Shown here one piece after another: positions 1-11,610 of a stretch of 64,000 nucleotides of DNA. The notes under the pieces are model-generated. The model did not search any database. It worked only from the letters and a program-made list of their open reading frames with translations, and was not told the DNA's origin. Position 1 is the first letter of the stretch. Every line of letters starts with the position of its first letter. A program made the position numbers and the translations under genes. This stretch comes from Grifola frondosa (Eukaryota > Basidiomycota > Agaricomycetes > Polyporales > Grifolaceae). The stretch spans positions 1,612,001 to 1,676,000 of the forward strand of contig LUGG01000009.1 in NCBI GenBank assembly GCA_001683735.1, read 5' to 3'.

Positions 1-2060
1 ACGATATGAAAAGTACCATCGACGATATCGCCAATATTTCCGCATATATGCATGTTATATGGGCCATCGATTATCCCACAGCAGCGTTTTCCGACGCATA
101 CATTGACCCCATTGACCACCAGAAACGAGAACTCACTGAAGTGAACGATTCATGCCATGAATGTCACCGATGACAATTACACGCTTATCCGGAGCATCTG
201 CATGATGAGAAATAGGGCGGGGTCAGTCTCATCGCAATACAACAGCTCAGAAATACTCACCTAATCCAAGATCGCTCTTGGAAATGGTACGCGTATGTTT
301 ATATTTATTAAAATCGGGGAACTCTGAAATAATGGCGTCAACACCTGGAACGATTATGGGGGTTTCCGAAACTCACGATATTTGTCTTTTTTCTTTCTGT
401 GAACCGAAAAAACATTACTGCGAGCCGCGGAAAAGACATTCGTTTCGTCCAGGAGCCCCAGGAGTAATATTATAAGGATTAATATGGAGAGAGCCATGTA
501 GAATATTTTAGAAGCGCCGGAGGAGGAATTTGATGGCACCATCTCTGGGCGAGACGTCGTTGGAGAGTCACTAAGAGAGCGAAGGTAATAGCATGAAAGA
601 AAGAGGGGAAGGGTATTCATAGCATTTGTACTGTGCAAAGGCAGGCGTCAGAGCGGAGCAAGCATGTCTCAGTCGATTCTGAGGTCACTCTTCTATATTC
701 GGTAACTTCGGCGCTTATTCGCTTCGGCACTGCTCCGGTTCGCCTCCGACATCGGCCGCACCACCGGCATAACGTCGCTTTGAATTCTGGAAGAGGTGCA
801 CGGAGCTGCAGGAGTCCTAGACCTAGCAGGACTCCTATATTCAGCTATATTCCAACCGGCGCACCGGGAAATCTAACGGTATAGACTGCAGCGGACGGAA
901 CATTGAACACACGTTCATCGATCCCGGTGTCCCCGTGCACAGAGAAAGATTAATATAGACACGTCTGTCCCAAGTACTGCAGGAGCTGGAGCCTATAGAA
1001 GTATAGTCAACATAAAATCCTAGTACAGACATCTGATAGATGATAACAACGCGCTACGAGGGCCCAGCATGCAGATACAATCAAAGCTCACATGTGAGTA
1101 GGTACATAATGAAACCTTCTCCGCATTCGAAACGAATATTGGAACATGCACAAGCGCAGATGTCACTGTCAGCGAGAAGAAACGGGCGCAGAACTGCGGA
1201 TGAGTTCTGCGCCCTTATCCGCCAGAACCATGCGGAATCACCGAGATCCTGATTCTGCGTCCGCTTCTGGGATCAAGTCGACCAATTATAGAAGATCTAG
1301 GTTCAAAATTCCAAACCAATATGAAGTAAATTTGCATACCTTCTATAGAGTAATGCAAGTAGAAAGATCTATTTGAGATCCTTGCCGATGAAATCCGAAG
1401 TGCGAACGAGCTTAATGGGACGAAAAGCAAAGAGTCGCTAGGTGAGTACGGTAGTGGCTGCTTTCAAGGGAGGTTGTGTTCGCTCCTATAGTGCAATTGG
1501 AAGTGAACAACAGTCATGCAGTACTTGAAATATTTGAGCGGACCCGAGTGTAGTGTCATAGAATGCATCCAAGCACACTGGGCTGCATGCATGCAACAGA
1601 GCAGTGCACAGATGTTCATGTCGTAACATTCGAGAAGGGCTGGGTGGATGTAATTGCGACAGAGATCTTGAACTCCGGTAGTCACAGCCGCGGAAGCAAT
1701 ACTAAGTTCACGAGGAGGTCGCGAGAGATGGCGACACCTCTCAGTGTTTGAGCTCGTTAAAATGACGCTGCGATCGTGTTATCGAGTAATTCCAGCGTTC
1801 GAGGGTCAGGAAAAGCAACTCAAGCAGCAAAGAAAGACAGAGGCAGGATGCATAAGCCGCCAGAACGAAGGAATACTTATCGTAGAAAACTTGTAATCTG
1901 TGAGAAGGAAATCCACCAGGGTGGTGATGAAATTTTTGGAATACAACCAAAAGCGTCACCAATCTTCATATCTCGACCAATTGAGTTTTCGGCAATTGGG
2001 TAGGAAGGTCAACGGTCTTGAATAAGCAAGAGTATCCAATACATCCGGTGAGAACCAAGG
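1..2060. other. No supported gene
   Basis: Only short open frames occur on both strands and none shows a recognisable domain or a chain of frames joined by splice sites. A minus-strand frame at 354-638 contains one hydrophobic stretch that could be a membrane segment, but it lacks a convincing start context and any partner exon. I see no tRNA, terminal repeat or transposase. The stretch is best treated as intergenic or strongly decayed sequence. Confidence 0.5.
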
Positions 2061-2076
2061 TTATGCTCGCACCCCA

Positions 2077-2530
2077 TCACAGATGCAACCAGAATCGACA
2101 AAAGTTAGCCCCGTAGAGGCGGAAATGAAAGTCGTGGCGGAAAGCGGTGCGCCCAGGAGCCGCGAGCAGGCGGACGCCAAGAACGCGGCGCGCGTGCTCG
2201 CGCAGGGGAACCCGTTCATGCAAGACCACGCGCGGGCGCAGGCGGTCGCACTCGGGCCTGCGCTCAGGCCTGGACATCCCAGACCGCTTCGCGGGCCGCA
2301 CCCGCACCCGCCGAAGCTGTCCCGCGCCATGCGCAGTTCGTGGCACTGTTGGGCACGTCGTCGTCATCGTCCCTGACCGAGGCAGCCATCTCAGTTAAGA
2401 AAAGGACCAAGACTTCGATATGGGAACCTCCAATCACGATCACGACGACACAATTTTCCGTGAGCTCCTGCACACTCCTCTGAAATTCCAATAACAGTAA
2501 CTTTGCACTGTACATATGCGGGTTCGTCAA
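2077..2530. other. GC-rich block, possible unidentified coding fragment
   Basis: Bases about 2130-2370 are much richer in G and C than the surroundings and are open in several frames on both strands, as real exons in this genome often are. The plus frame from 2083 gives an Ala/Arg-rich peptide without a known domain. A minus frame (2264-2530) could follow the 2560-2860 minus frame through a 50-60 bp intron that ends just upstream of about 2510. I cannot decide strand or product. Confidence 0.2.
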
Positions 2531-2559
2531 TGGATTGAGCGGATAGAGAAAAACGCGAC

Positions 2560-2860
2560 CTACTTGCCCAGCCAGCGTCCGCCTACACCTTCAAGCGCTA
2601 TTTCTGCGTCTGCCTCAACTAGCGGTCCGCCACGAAATTTCGTACCTTTCACCCACAAGCCATCTTTGAGGTCGTCCACGTGAGCTATATGCTGATGCGA
2701 TAAAGTAATTGGAGCGGAAGGAGCAAGGAGCAAGGACATAGATAGTGCGATGATATCTCCTTCATCGAGTATAATTTCAGCAGGGGACCGGCGTGCACAA
2801 GGCCAAGTCGACAATACTCTTTCTCTAAGCTGGAGCGCACGATGCATCCGCGCGCACAAC
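2560..2860 (-). CDS. Hypothetical protein exon(s), unrecognised
   Basis: The minus frame carries a non-repetitive, natural-looking sequence (for example DDLKDGLWVKGTKFRGG, then EADAEIALEGVGGRWLGK). It ends next to a plausible donor, and about 56 bp later there is an acceptor-like CAG, so the gene may continue toward 2400. I do not recognise the family. Length and start are uncertain, and the region could be a fragment. Confidence 0.3.
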
Positions 2861-3098
2861 GATCGATCTTCGTGTCCGAGTCAAAGGTGGTGGCAGCACA
2901 ACACAGCACAGCTGGCTGATAGCCACGTGGTGACGTCGATCACTTAAAATCGGTTATCTTTATTGAAAACGGAACTTATCGAACAGACGCCTCTTTTGAT
3001 CCACCCTATAGACGTTCTGGTGAAAGGGCTGGTAAACATATCTCTCATCACATATTGTACAGCTAATTGCTACAAATGGCCCAGTGCTTAGATCCCAG

Positions 3099-4208
3099 AT
3101 GACTGAGCCGTTTTCTGCATTTTTCTATGGCACCCTCTTGCACCCTTCTATCCTCCGTCGTGTGATAGGCCACCAAGGCGAAACTCTGGAAATCTGTCCT
3201 GCTCTCTTACCAGTAAGTGTATTGTTGAGGAATTTCAAGGCTGTGTCAATATAGTCATGACATCTTTCCCAACATCGAGAACGCTCTGCTCGCGTTTTAT
3301 GCGCTCTCTGCTGGGAAAGAGCATCGTGAAGACTCGCATATAATGCGACGAGCCCGGACGACGTTTGTGGGTGTCGCGTGATATCTGCGCCGAAGAGTCT
3401 CTGGGATAGCGGCTGCCTGACTAGCCACGTCGTTTCTCTCAGAAGCGTTGATATCATTCACTGCCACACTTCCATTTGAGACACATGGCTCCCATTCCGA
3501 ACATAACATGTGTTCGACGCATCACCTCCACCACATCCATACCTTAACTCCTACAGCGCTCACCAACTCATCCCAGGAACACACCCGCCACCAAGTCAAG
3601 GTAACTTAACCTCCCCCCCCACACTCCAACACACGCTCAACCCACCCAAAGTACGCAGACTACCCCGCAGTGCTCCCCTACAGCAAAAGCCACCAGCTCT
3701 TCCCAGACCCCTCCACCGCGCCCTCCCCACGAGCGCACCGTGCGCGGCACCCTCGTCACGGGCCTCACGAAGAAAGACATCCGCCTGCTCGACGTCTTCG
3801 AAGGCACCGTACGTCCCCCATCCCCACCCCGCACCCCACACCCTAGACTGACACACACACCCAGTCATACGTACGCACAACCGTCGCAGTGCACCCCCTC
3901 GCACCCCCAACCCCTCTCTCCGCAGTACCCACGCCGACCGCCACCTCCGCCTCCCTCGGCCCCCTCGCGTCTGCCACCCGCCCGGCGCGCTCCCACCGGC
4001 GGTGCCCGCGCAGACGTACATATGGGCGGACCCAATTTCGGACTTGACCCCCGCGCTGTGGGAGTTCGCGGACTTTGTGCGCGAGAATGCGTGGAAGTGG
4101 GTCGGGGAGGGTGCGCGCTTCAACGAGGACTACACCGCGGTCGACCATACCCGCGCGATGGCGGGCAGCGCGCCTGGCTCGCCGGAGGGCGAGGACGGGC
4201 AGGTTTAG
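3099..4208 (+). CDS. AIG2-like gamma-glutamylcyclotransferase family protein
   Basis: Exons 3099-3212, 3577-3600, 3652-3808 and 3865-4208. Exon 1 opens with MTEPFSAFFYGTLLHPSILR, holding the family signature YGTL that binds the gamma-glutamyl group. The next exons give EHTRHQVK and YADYPAVLPYSKS, then VRGTLVTGLTKKDIRLLDVF. The last exon gives YVRTTVAVHPL and TYIWADPISDLTPALWEF. This order matches the AIG2/GGCT fold, whose members cyclise gamma-glutamyl peptides or amines in the cytosol. Two single-base frame changes are needed: one in a C run near 3725, and one between about 3930 and 3990. The first intron is 364 bp, far longer than the others. The substrate cannot be told from sequence. Its 3' end faces the forkhead gene. 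Confidence 0.82.
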
Positions 4209-5210
4209 AAGTGCATTTCTAGACGGTATGTGGGTCATGTCGGGATTAAGTATCACATGAGACCGTAGCATTGGTAGAATTTGTTGGATGTATAGATCTC
4301 CTTGTACTACCCTGTAACTCACACTTAGAATCTGACACGCGTTGATCCTTCCTCTTCCCTCGATACATTTCAGAAATACCAACCTTGTCATATACACCCG
4401 GCACAACCGAACATGGATTTTCAACATATACATTTTCTGCAGTCACGACTACTACACCATCATCTCCACCACGACCGAGGCAAGGGTCCAGAAGACGCGT
4501 TAGCACTACAAGATACGAGACGGCGGGGCGGGCAGCAAGCAAGACGAACGAACGAGCAGGCTCGACAACAGCAGCGGCAGATAACGACACGACACAACAA
4601 GTGAGTTGGGAAGATGAGATGAGAAGACATATTTGAGGTGAGATGAGAGATGAGAGATGTAGATGAGGGGGAGGCATAGAGCAGGTACCAGTACAGAAAA
4701 AAGATAGACGGGAGACTAGTCCGGTAGATGGGAAGCACAGAGCGAACAGCAAGGGGTAACCGAAACGTCGAAACGAGAAACAAGAAACGAAACGGACGGA
4801 ACGAAGAAACGCAAACGCGAAGCTCTATCACGACGCGCACGCGCGAGGAAGAACACAACGCAAAACATGTACAAAGAAAACAATTTTGTGAGAGTGAGAG
4901 CGTTTGAGCGGGCGTAGCGAGCGAGAACACGAGACCGACCCATAGCGCGAGAGCAGCGGCGGAGCTGTCGATAGAATAGAATAGGAGATGCGAGACGAAA
5001 GACGAGAGAGCGGGAGAGCATGGCAGTTCGTAGCGCATTCGTGTACTTTCATAACTGAGAGGGGGATCGCGAGCGTTAGTTTTATCGAGGGTTTCCATAG
5101 GGTTTGAGCGAGAATCCGATACGTTTTGTTGTCTTGATGAGTCGAGCCTGCCTGAGCACAATATCCATCCAGCCTGCTTCTATCCACAGCCGCCCAGCAC
5201 AGAGCCAGCA
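4209..5210. other. Convergent intergenic region, purine-rich on plus strand
   Basis: This lies between the 3' ends of the AIG2-like gene and the forkhead gene, so it should hold both 3' UTRs. From about 4600 to 5000 the plus strand is dominated by A and G, with degenerate GAAACG/GAGATGAGA-type words. The long minus-strand frames here are pyrimidine-rich translations (Ser/Leu/Phe/Arg) without domain content, and I do not call them genes. Confidence 0.55.
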
Positions 5211-7468
5211 TTAGTCACGAGACGAGCTCGAAGAGGAAGAGCTGCCAGTTGGGCTCCTCGCAGCACCTTGGCCGGCACGAGAGGAACCCTGTACGAATTG
5301 TCGCTGCGAGGCGGCACGCGTCCTCACACTGGCCTGGTCAACCCCGGCGCGCTGCGCCAGGCGTTGAATGCGCTCGCGTCCAACGGGGGCGGCGGGGGCG
5401 TGTTCATCGCCATGAGGCCTGCAGCAGCCATGTAGTGCGCGTTCTGTGCAGAAGGGGTACGAGTAGAGGTAGCAGTGGACTGGCCGAGCGGGGTCGGTTG
5501 ACCGAACGTAGGCTGCCCGAAGGTAGGCTGTCCGAAGGTAGGCTGTCCGAACGTCGGTTGTCCGAACGTTGATTGCCCAAACGTTGGCTGCCCGAATGTT
5601 GGCTGCCCGAACGTAGTCTGACCGAAGGCGGGGGCACGCGGAGCAGCGGGAGCGGACACGGACACGGGCACGGGGGTCGGAGTGGGGGTCATGCGCAGCG
5701 GTGCGCGCGCCGGGGAGCCCTGCGAGGAACCGGTAGTGTACGGCGAGTGCCCACGGCGGATGCTGGAGCGCGTCGCGGGGCCAGCGCGCAGACGACCCTC
5801 GCCGACGACATGGCCCTGGTTGCGGAGCTGCGGGTCGATGTTCGCATCGTCGACGACGGACGCGCCGCGTGCGTCGTCCTCGTCGCTGCTGCCGCTCTCC
5901 TCCTCCTCCTCTCGGCGCTGCACGATGCTCTGCTCGCGCGCGAGCGCGCCTGCTCCGCCTTGGTCGGCCGCTTGTTGCGCTTGCGGGGGCGCTTGTTGCC
6001 CTCGCCCTGCGAGTAGTCGACGACCCAGTAGTGTCCCTTGCCCGGCTCGGTGATGGGCTTGGGAACCTTGCGGAAGCATTTGTTGAGTGAGAGCAGGTGC
6101 CGGATAGAGCGCTGCGAGGATTCGTGAAGGTGTTTAGCCGGTGAGATGGAGAGTAGGGGGTGCGAGGGTAGACACTTACCTTCCACGCATCCCCGCGCCG
6201 TCCCTGAACCACTCGAACCTATCCTCCAGAGCGGCGAGGATCTCCCGCAGCGTGAGACGCTTGCTCGGGCTTCCAAGGATCGCGAGCTGGATTAGCAGCG
6301 TGTACTGGTAGTTGGGCTTCTCGCCCGGTGGCGGGTCGCCGAGCGCGTACAGGCTGATCTCTTCGTCTGGATCCAGACCCAGCCTGCGCCGTATGTCAGT
6401 GGCGGACTCGGGAAGATCCACGACGATGGGGCCGGACTCTGTGGCTGGGGATGCGCTGTTGTCGGACTGGGACCCAGTGGGCAGGGATGGGGAAGAGCGC
6501 GAGGTCCGCGCCTCCAGCATCTGCGCATCGTCTCTAGCAGCAGCGGGCTGCGGGGAAGGGTGGGACAGCGGCTGGAGGGGTGCGAGAGGAGAGGCGGGGA
6601 AGACAGAGACGTGGGCTCCGTGTGCTGGGTCGCCGAGGGGGACAGACGAGACTCCCTCCGGGGGATACTCGAGAGTTCTAGCGCGATAGTGACCATCGCC
6701 GCGCTCTAGGTGGAGTAATTCGGCCTGGCGGTAAATAGGGTCGAAACCGATTCTGCGTGTAGTGTCGTAGACGGAGAAGGCGGGGTAGTGCTCGGGATTG
6801 TAGTTCAAGGGAGGGGTGCCCTCGGACATATGCTCTTGGGGGGTTCGGAATGGTCATTGGAACGGTCTGGGTCGGGGGATGCGCTGAAGTCGCTGGTACG
6901 GTGGAATCGACTGCTGTGATTGCTCTCCTGGCTGCCAACTGAGCCAGTGCTGGGGCTACTGTCGCCACTACCACTCCTGTAGGGGTCTGGGAGGCGATCA
7001 GATAAGGAAGGAGGGATCTGATAAGAGATGGGGGATACCCACTGGGCGAGAGGCTGCAGAGGTCAAGGACGGCGGGGAGCGGGCTTGGTAGTCGGAAAAC
7101 TGGGCAGCGAGACGAACATTTGGGTTGGTGGGGTGGTTCTGTGTGGCCTGGGAGGCCTGGGAGGATCTAGTCGAGTGGTGGGGCGTGTTTGACACGTCAA
7201 CCGTGGCGTTGGGATTTTGTAGACGTTGAGGAGGGGTATTGTAAGGATTTTGACCGTAAAAATGAGCATTGGGGCGAGCGGAAGGCTGGCCGACGTGCCC
7301 CGAATGCTGAGAATTGACAGAAGTGCTCCCATCGGTCGAGGAGCCCGAATCTGAGCGAGAGCCGTGGCGAGCGATTGCGGGTGAAATGGAGGGAGGAGGA
7401 GGAGGAAGAGGGTGTGGATGGGATGGAGGAAGAGGAGGAAAGCGCCGTGCCGAAGGGTCGGTATCCAT
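5211..7468 (-). CDS. Forkhead-domain transcription factor with FG-type repeats
   Basis: Exons 7039-7468, 6180-6986 and 5211-6111. The N-terminal 170 or so residues are Pro/Ser-rich and start [12 protein letters not shown]. The forkhead domain straddles intron 2: [35 protein letters not shown], then after the intron [16 protein letters not shown] and [10 protein letters not shown], followed by a basic RPRKRNKRP tail that could act as wing 2 or an NLS. An acidic Ser/Glu stretch comes next, then nine TFGQP pentapeptides, and a Ser-rich end. It should bind DNA in the nucleus. The frame must be corrected by one base at about 6840 (C6 run), 6190 (G run inside the conserved GDAWK motif), 5935 and 5350. 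The start at 7468 is the first ATG in frame. Confidence 0.85.
5495..5629 (-). repeat. 15-bp minisatellite encoding TFGQP, nine copies
   Basis: Nine adjacent 15-bp units encode [20 protein letters not shown] and then five more FGQPT in the minus frame of the forkhead gene. Units differ mostly at third positions, so the peptide is kept while the DNA has drifted, which suggests selection on the protein rather than recent slippage. Confidence 0.9.
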
Positions 7469-9359
7469 TCTGGGCAATTGCACCGAAGTGGAAATTAGTC
7501 AACGTGGGACGTGAGAGAAGGGCTTATCCGCCTCAAGCGCCTGGACGAGTTGCCGCCTTTTGGTACTCAAATCAGGGGCACTTTCGCCGTGAATGTTTGA
7601 TCCTGTGTGCGCGCGTGGGTCCCAAACCCCTGCAACCCAGAACCCCACCTTATAACAGCCCAGCCACCCTCTCGCACTAAGGCAACAACGTTCAGCCTCG
7701 GCTACACCTGCCACCCACCTGCGACAACGCGTTCCTTGCTATCCTACTATATCAGAGTCTTCGCTTCCCCCCGCCATCCGAGTGGCACTTTTGGCGCCAG
7801 CGGTTCGCCTCCACCCGCAGCCCAGGCAGCACGACGCCGCCAACATTCGGGGCAGCGTCCGGCGAGACCATGCCGCGCGCTGAGCCTGATTGGTGTGTCG
7901 ACGCGAAAGGAATTTCGAGCGTGGCGGCGGAGCGTGTCGCGTCCATCCTGGTTCTCCTTTTTTGGTAATTCGCCTAATTTGGTAAGGCCCTGTGAACTTT
8001 GCTTCCGTCGTGGTTGAACTGAATCACCGCTCATTTTCTCAAATCGCTCCAGCTGGCTCAGCCGCGTTGTCGTTCCTCAGACATCCCACTGATCCTGCAG
8101 AAATCCTTCCTCGTCATCTATCGCGACTCTGAGTCCGCCGGCATTGCTGCGCACTGGTATCATCTTGGCGTCATTATCCATTCCGTGGTCCAACTTCAAC
8201 AGTCTACACCGTTCCGTAGCTGACAGCGAGATACTCCGCGGAGCATCTGATATGTGCAGACTGCGATGGGACTCTTTCACTCGCGGAGTGGCATCCGTCT
8301 CTTCGAACACAGCTCAATAGAAGTCAGCGGAGGCGCCGAACGAGGTCAGTCTTTCAGAAACAATCCGGAAAGATCAAAGGCTCAGCGCTCAATTGCCATG
8401 GTGCCACTGAACATACTTCGTTGCCACATCGGATACGGCGAGTTCGGACCGTACATTGTGCAGTGTACTTCCTCATCAGCAGGACACCGACCGCATGGTT
8501 GGTTTCCAAAGGTTGAAGGGATGGTTCTCAGGTACATTTAGTGGCACGTCCCCATCCCTGTCAGAACCTTCAGATGGCTCCAAAGCCCCATCGAGGCGCA
8601 AGAAATTCTTCTTATGCCGGCTAACCCGCGTATGCACGTCCTGCTTCTACTCTTTACGTCGTACCCACCGCATCAAGATCGATGAGGGCATTGTCAATTA
8701 GGCATCGGACGCGACGCTTCAGATGTCGGAATTGCCGATTTGAACCCTGGTTCTGTCCCGCCATGCAGGGGCATCTCTCCTGTCGTCTCACGAAGTCAAC
8801 ACGCCTCACCGGCACGCTCACTGAAGGTGTTCTAGGACGCGGGTGATTGCCATAAGCGCGTCACTGACGAACTTCTGCGGTTTCAAAATGTTAGTAGCAT
8901 CAAGGGGTCTGGAGTTTCCAGCTGCGACTCGCGAGATATCGACGTCACATGCATGGGCTCGTGAGTAGATAGTCTATCGATGACGAGCACCGGGTAAAAC
9001 AGAAATGGAGACATCCTAGACTGCGAACTCATCCTACGATGCCATCCTTGCCATGAGTAAAAGCATCGCTCTGTGCTCAGATTGAGATCGCCATCTTCTT
9101 TGAGGCGAAGAGGCTTTTCCTCTGCAATTCAATAAAATAGACAAGTATTCACCATGAACTTGGTGGCATTTAACGTTAAAGAGTATGCAACGCAATGAAC
9201 TTACAAACAACACGTAATCTGCTTAAAACTATTCCGACCCTTGACGGCGGGGTTGTCGAGACTCGGCAGCGTGCTCCTTCTCGGAAGTTTAAGTGAGATG
9301 TCGCTGATATATTGACCGCCCATCCCGACAGCTGTACCTCTCACAAACTATCCACGACC
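7469..9359. other. Upstream region of forkhead gene, no supported gene
   Basis: Bases 7700-8035 are GC-rich and carry a minus frame with an ATG at 8034 (95 codons, Arg-rich), but it has no domain and no splice link to the forkhead start, so it may be leader sequence. From 8040 to 9359 only short frames occur. I see nothing else definable. Confidence 0.4.
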
Positions 9360-10101
9360 CTACTCAGCGCCATCGAACGCCGGCGTCCTCAAAGCCTCAA
9401 GCTCTGCAGCAGTAGCGGGCTGCCTCGCGGGGTCCTTGACACACTCTCCCCGCAAGCCCTGGTTGCGCGCAACGTGAATCGCGAACAGCAGCTCGCAGAG
9501 ATTCGCATAGCGGACGTCGCGCAGGGTGACTCCGGGCTGGCTGCGGTCGTCCACACTCTCCCCGGGCTGGTTACTGGGCCGTATCGCGCTGTGCGTGTGC
9601 ACGGCAAGATCGACCGTGCATCCGCGCTCCGGCTCCGTCTCCGTCTTCGTCTCGGGATGGTGCTGTGCGATACGCAGGCCGCTCAGTCTCGTCGAACAGG
9701 CATAGGGAGAGTCCAGGGCTCACGTGTTCGAGATCGGCGAGGTAGTCTACGCCTCGGAGGAACGCCGTGGCGCCCTTGGGAGATCTGAACAGGAATTTCT
9801 TCGCCAGCTCGGGGGTCGGGGTTTCGGTTTGTGGGTCCTTTAGTGTGCGGGTCCGGATTGTCCAGCCCTTGGTGTATAGTGGCACGAGGTGCTCTGTGAT
9901 CTCTGCGTCTGTGAGGTGTGGGCATGGCCATTTGGGCGCTGGGGGGAGGGTTTCTTTGCTCCTTGTCGTGGCTTGCGTAGCTCTGTTGGTCTGTGGGGCT
10001 TCCGCGAAGTCTTGTGATGATATGGCTTTTGGATCGCGGGATGTGGGTTGTGCCTTGGATGGAGTTTCAGTTGGCGCGCGGTGCGATACCGAGACGTCCA
10101 A
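9360..10101 (-). CDS. Pterin-4a-carbinolamine dehydratase-like protein
   Basis: Two exons are secure: 9724 up to at least 10101, and 9360-9662, with a 61-bp GTGAGC...CAG intron. The spliced frame gives CPHLTDAEITEHLVPLYTKG, FLFRSPKGATAFLRGV, then DLEHHHPE across the junction and VDLAVHTHS, VTLRDVRYANLCELLF. The His-His-Pro motif, the downstream TH and the T-x-RDV element are hallmarks of the PCD/DCoH fold, which dehydrates 4a-hydroxytetrahydrobiopterin and in animals also stabilises HNF1. The in-frame codon at 10101 is TTG and the frame stays open upstream, so the true start, possibly with a mitochondrial leader, lies beyond 10101; an acceptor-like TTGCAG is near 10150. Confidence 0.8.
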
Positions 10102-11029
10102 TAGCTTGTGTGATTCGCGAACTTCACGATAGTCCGTGAGTGAATGCCTGCAACTTCGACGACCTCAGAACAGGCGAAAAGATACGACCAGCCTCACGCG
10201 CATACTCTCGCATTGGACATAACGCATGCCAAAACCAAACAGTACTACCGTACGGAAGAGTAGCACATGCTTACCGTTAAGGTGCCGCTTTTGCCACAAG
10301 TTTGCAAATGGATTCTCAGCGGAATGGACGCGGCGTCGCGAAGGCAAGTGGAACGCAAGTCGCGACTGCACGGAGAGAGCGAGGGCGGGTCTCCTCGGCG
10401 AACACGCACCAATACGGATGGAGGAAATCATCTGTAGAAATGCAAGTTATCTGCAAGACATATATATACATGCCCGCCGAGGAACTGACCTTCAAATTGT
10501 GCAGTAGTATGCACAATTCTTGTTCGAGAGAAATGTGGTCGAGCCAACCGGCGCTTAACGAAATATCGCGACGCCCGATTCGGATCTGCACTTCGGCTAA
10601 CTTAGCTTCGGCGCCCAACGTAGGCTGGACTTGCGGGACGCCATTGAGCGCACCAAGTCCATCTTACAACGACAACTAGAACGCACGCTATGAGCTGAGT
10701 TACAGTCAGTTCGATTGATTTTTCTTGCCCCTGTTGAGGCTTAGACTCTCTGCTAGTCAACTAATTCCACTGATATGCTGTCAGTCAAAGCTTCGCGCCG
10801 CAATGTACCCGACCTACATGGATATATAGCCCCAGTGACGTCCAGCATATCGTGTCATACGTGGGTGAGTGTCGCTGAAACTGCTCAATGCGCTGCGCAC
10901 TGATGAATATCCAGCGTGGCATTGATGTCATGATCGAAATTGACACTTTGGACATACCGCCATCATTGTCGAAGCGCACCCAGATTACATCGTATAAGCG
11001 CAAGCAAACACGGTGGGCTTCCTGTGCCC
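10102..11029. other. Upstream of PCD-like gene, no confirmed gene
   Basis: A minus frame at 10165-10431 is rich in Arg, Ser and hydrophobics and could hold a first exon (organelle leader) of the PCD-like gene, but I could not join it by a clear splice pair. The rest holds only short frames. Confidence 0.35.
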
Positions 11030-11610
11030 CCAGTGCGTTTCCAAAAATTTCTGGATCGCTTGCATACCGAAAAGCCCTCAGAGTTCCCTACCGGCTACCT
11101 GCGCTTCGCGATGGGACTGTCATCAACTACATCGCAGATCTCTTCACGGCGGTCACAAAGCTGTTCCCTCAACCCTGTTCAGCACGGGCGGCGACGAGCA
11201 CAATCCAGACTGCTATGCCGCAGATGCTTGAACGCAGGTATACAGGTATCAGTGAAAGCGAAAGGGCGCAGCGTTGAGTGGACACATGTCACGGCTGTCG
11301 CACAGAAGTGCTTCAATTTCACTCATTCTGGCTCTGATTATTTCTACCTGGTTCGTATTTTTGCGAACAATACTCCTGTTATGTCCATCTGACCTGCATG
11401 CGCAGGACTACGGTGGTGGATAGATCGGAAACCTCCACAGGGTACGAGAATGGTACGTAACGAAAGCATCCACGGCGCTGATATATCATGCATGCATATA
11501 GAAACAGCTGGTGCGATCCCTTTAACACTTAGCAACACTTCTACTCCTTCGACTCCGCTGCCAAACTCAATGCCGACGAGAGCAAGCTCATCCTAGGTGG
11601 TCACGGCAAC
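11030..11610 (+). pseudogene. Broken GH20 beta-N-acetylhexosaminidase
   Basis: Fragments in shifting frames line up in order with fungal beta-hexosaminidases: SEFPTGYLRFA, VINYIADLFTAVTKLFP, STLFSTGGDEHNPDCYAADA (the catalytic Asp-Glu pair is in GGDE), then a tryptophan-rich GG-x-IGN piece, SWCDPFNT-stop-QHFYSFDSA and LNADESKLILGG. At least two positions where the family has Trp read TAG (in the GG-x-IGN and NT-x-QH pieces), and frames change several times, so no functional enzyme can be made. An intron-like gap near 11450-11510 is retained between the pieces. The N-terminal domain is missing or unrecognisable. Confidence 0.72.

Noticed and set aside
4460..5161. Long minus-strand frame (233 codons) with hydrophobic runs
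   Set aside because: It is the pyrimidine-rich complement of a purine tract, which removes stop codons by chance; no start context or splice partners.
5249..5572. Plus-strand frames over the FG repeat ([20 protein letters not shown])
   Set aside because: They are the reverse-complement reading of the TFGQP minisatellite; forkhead homology fixes the coding strand as minus.
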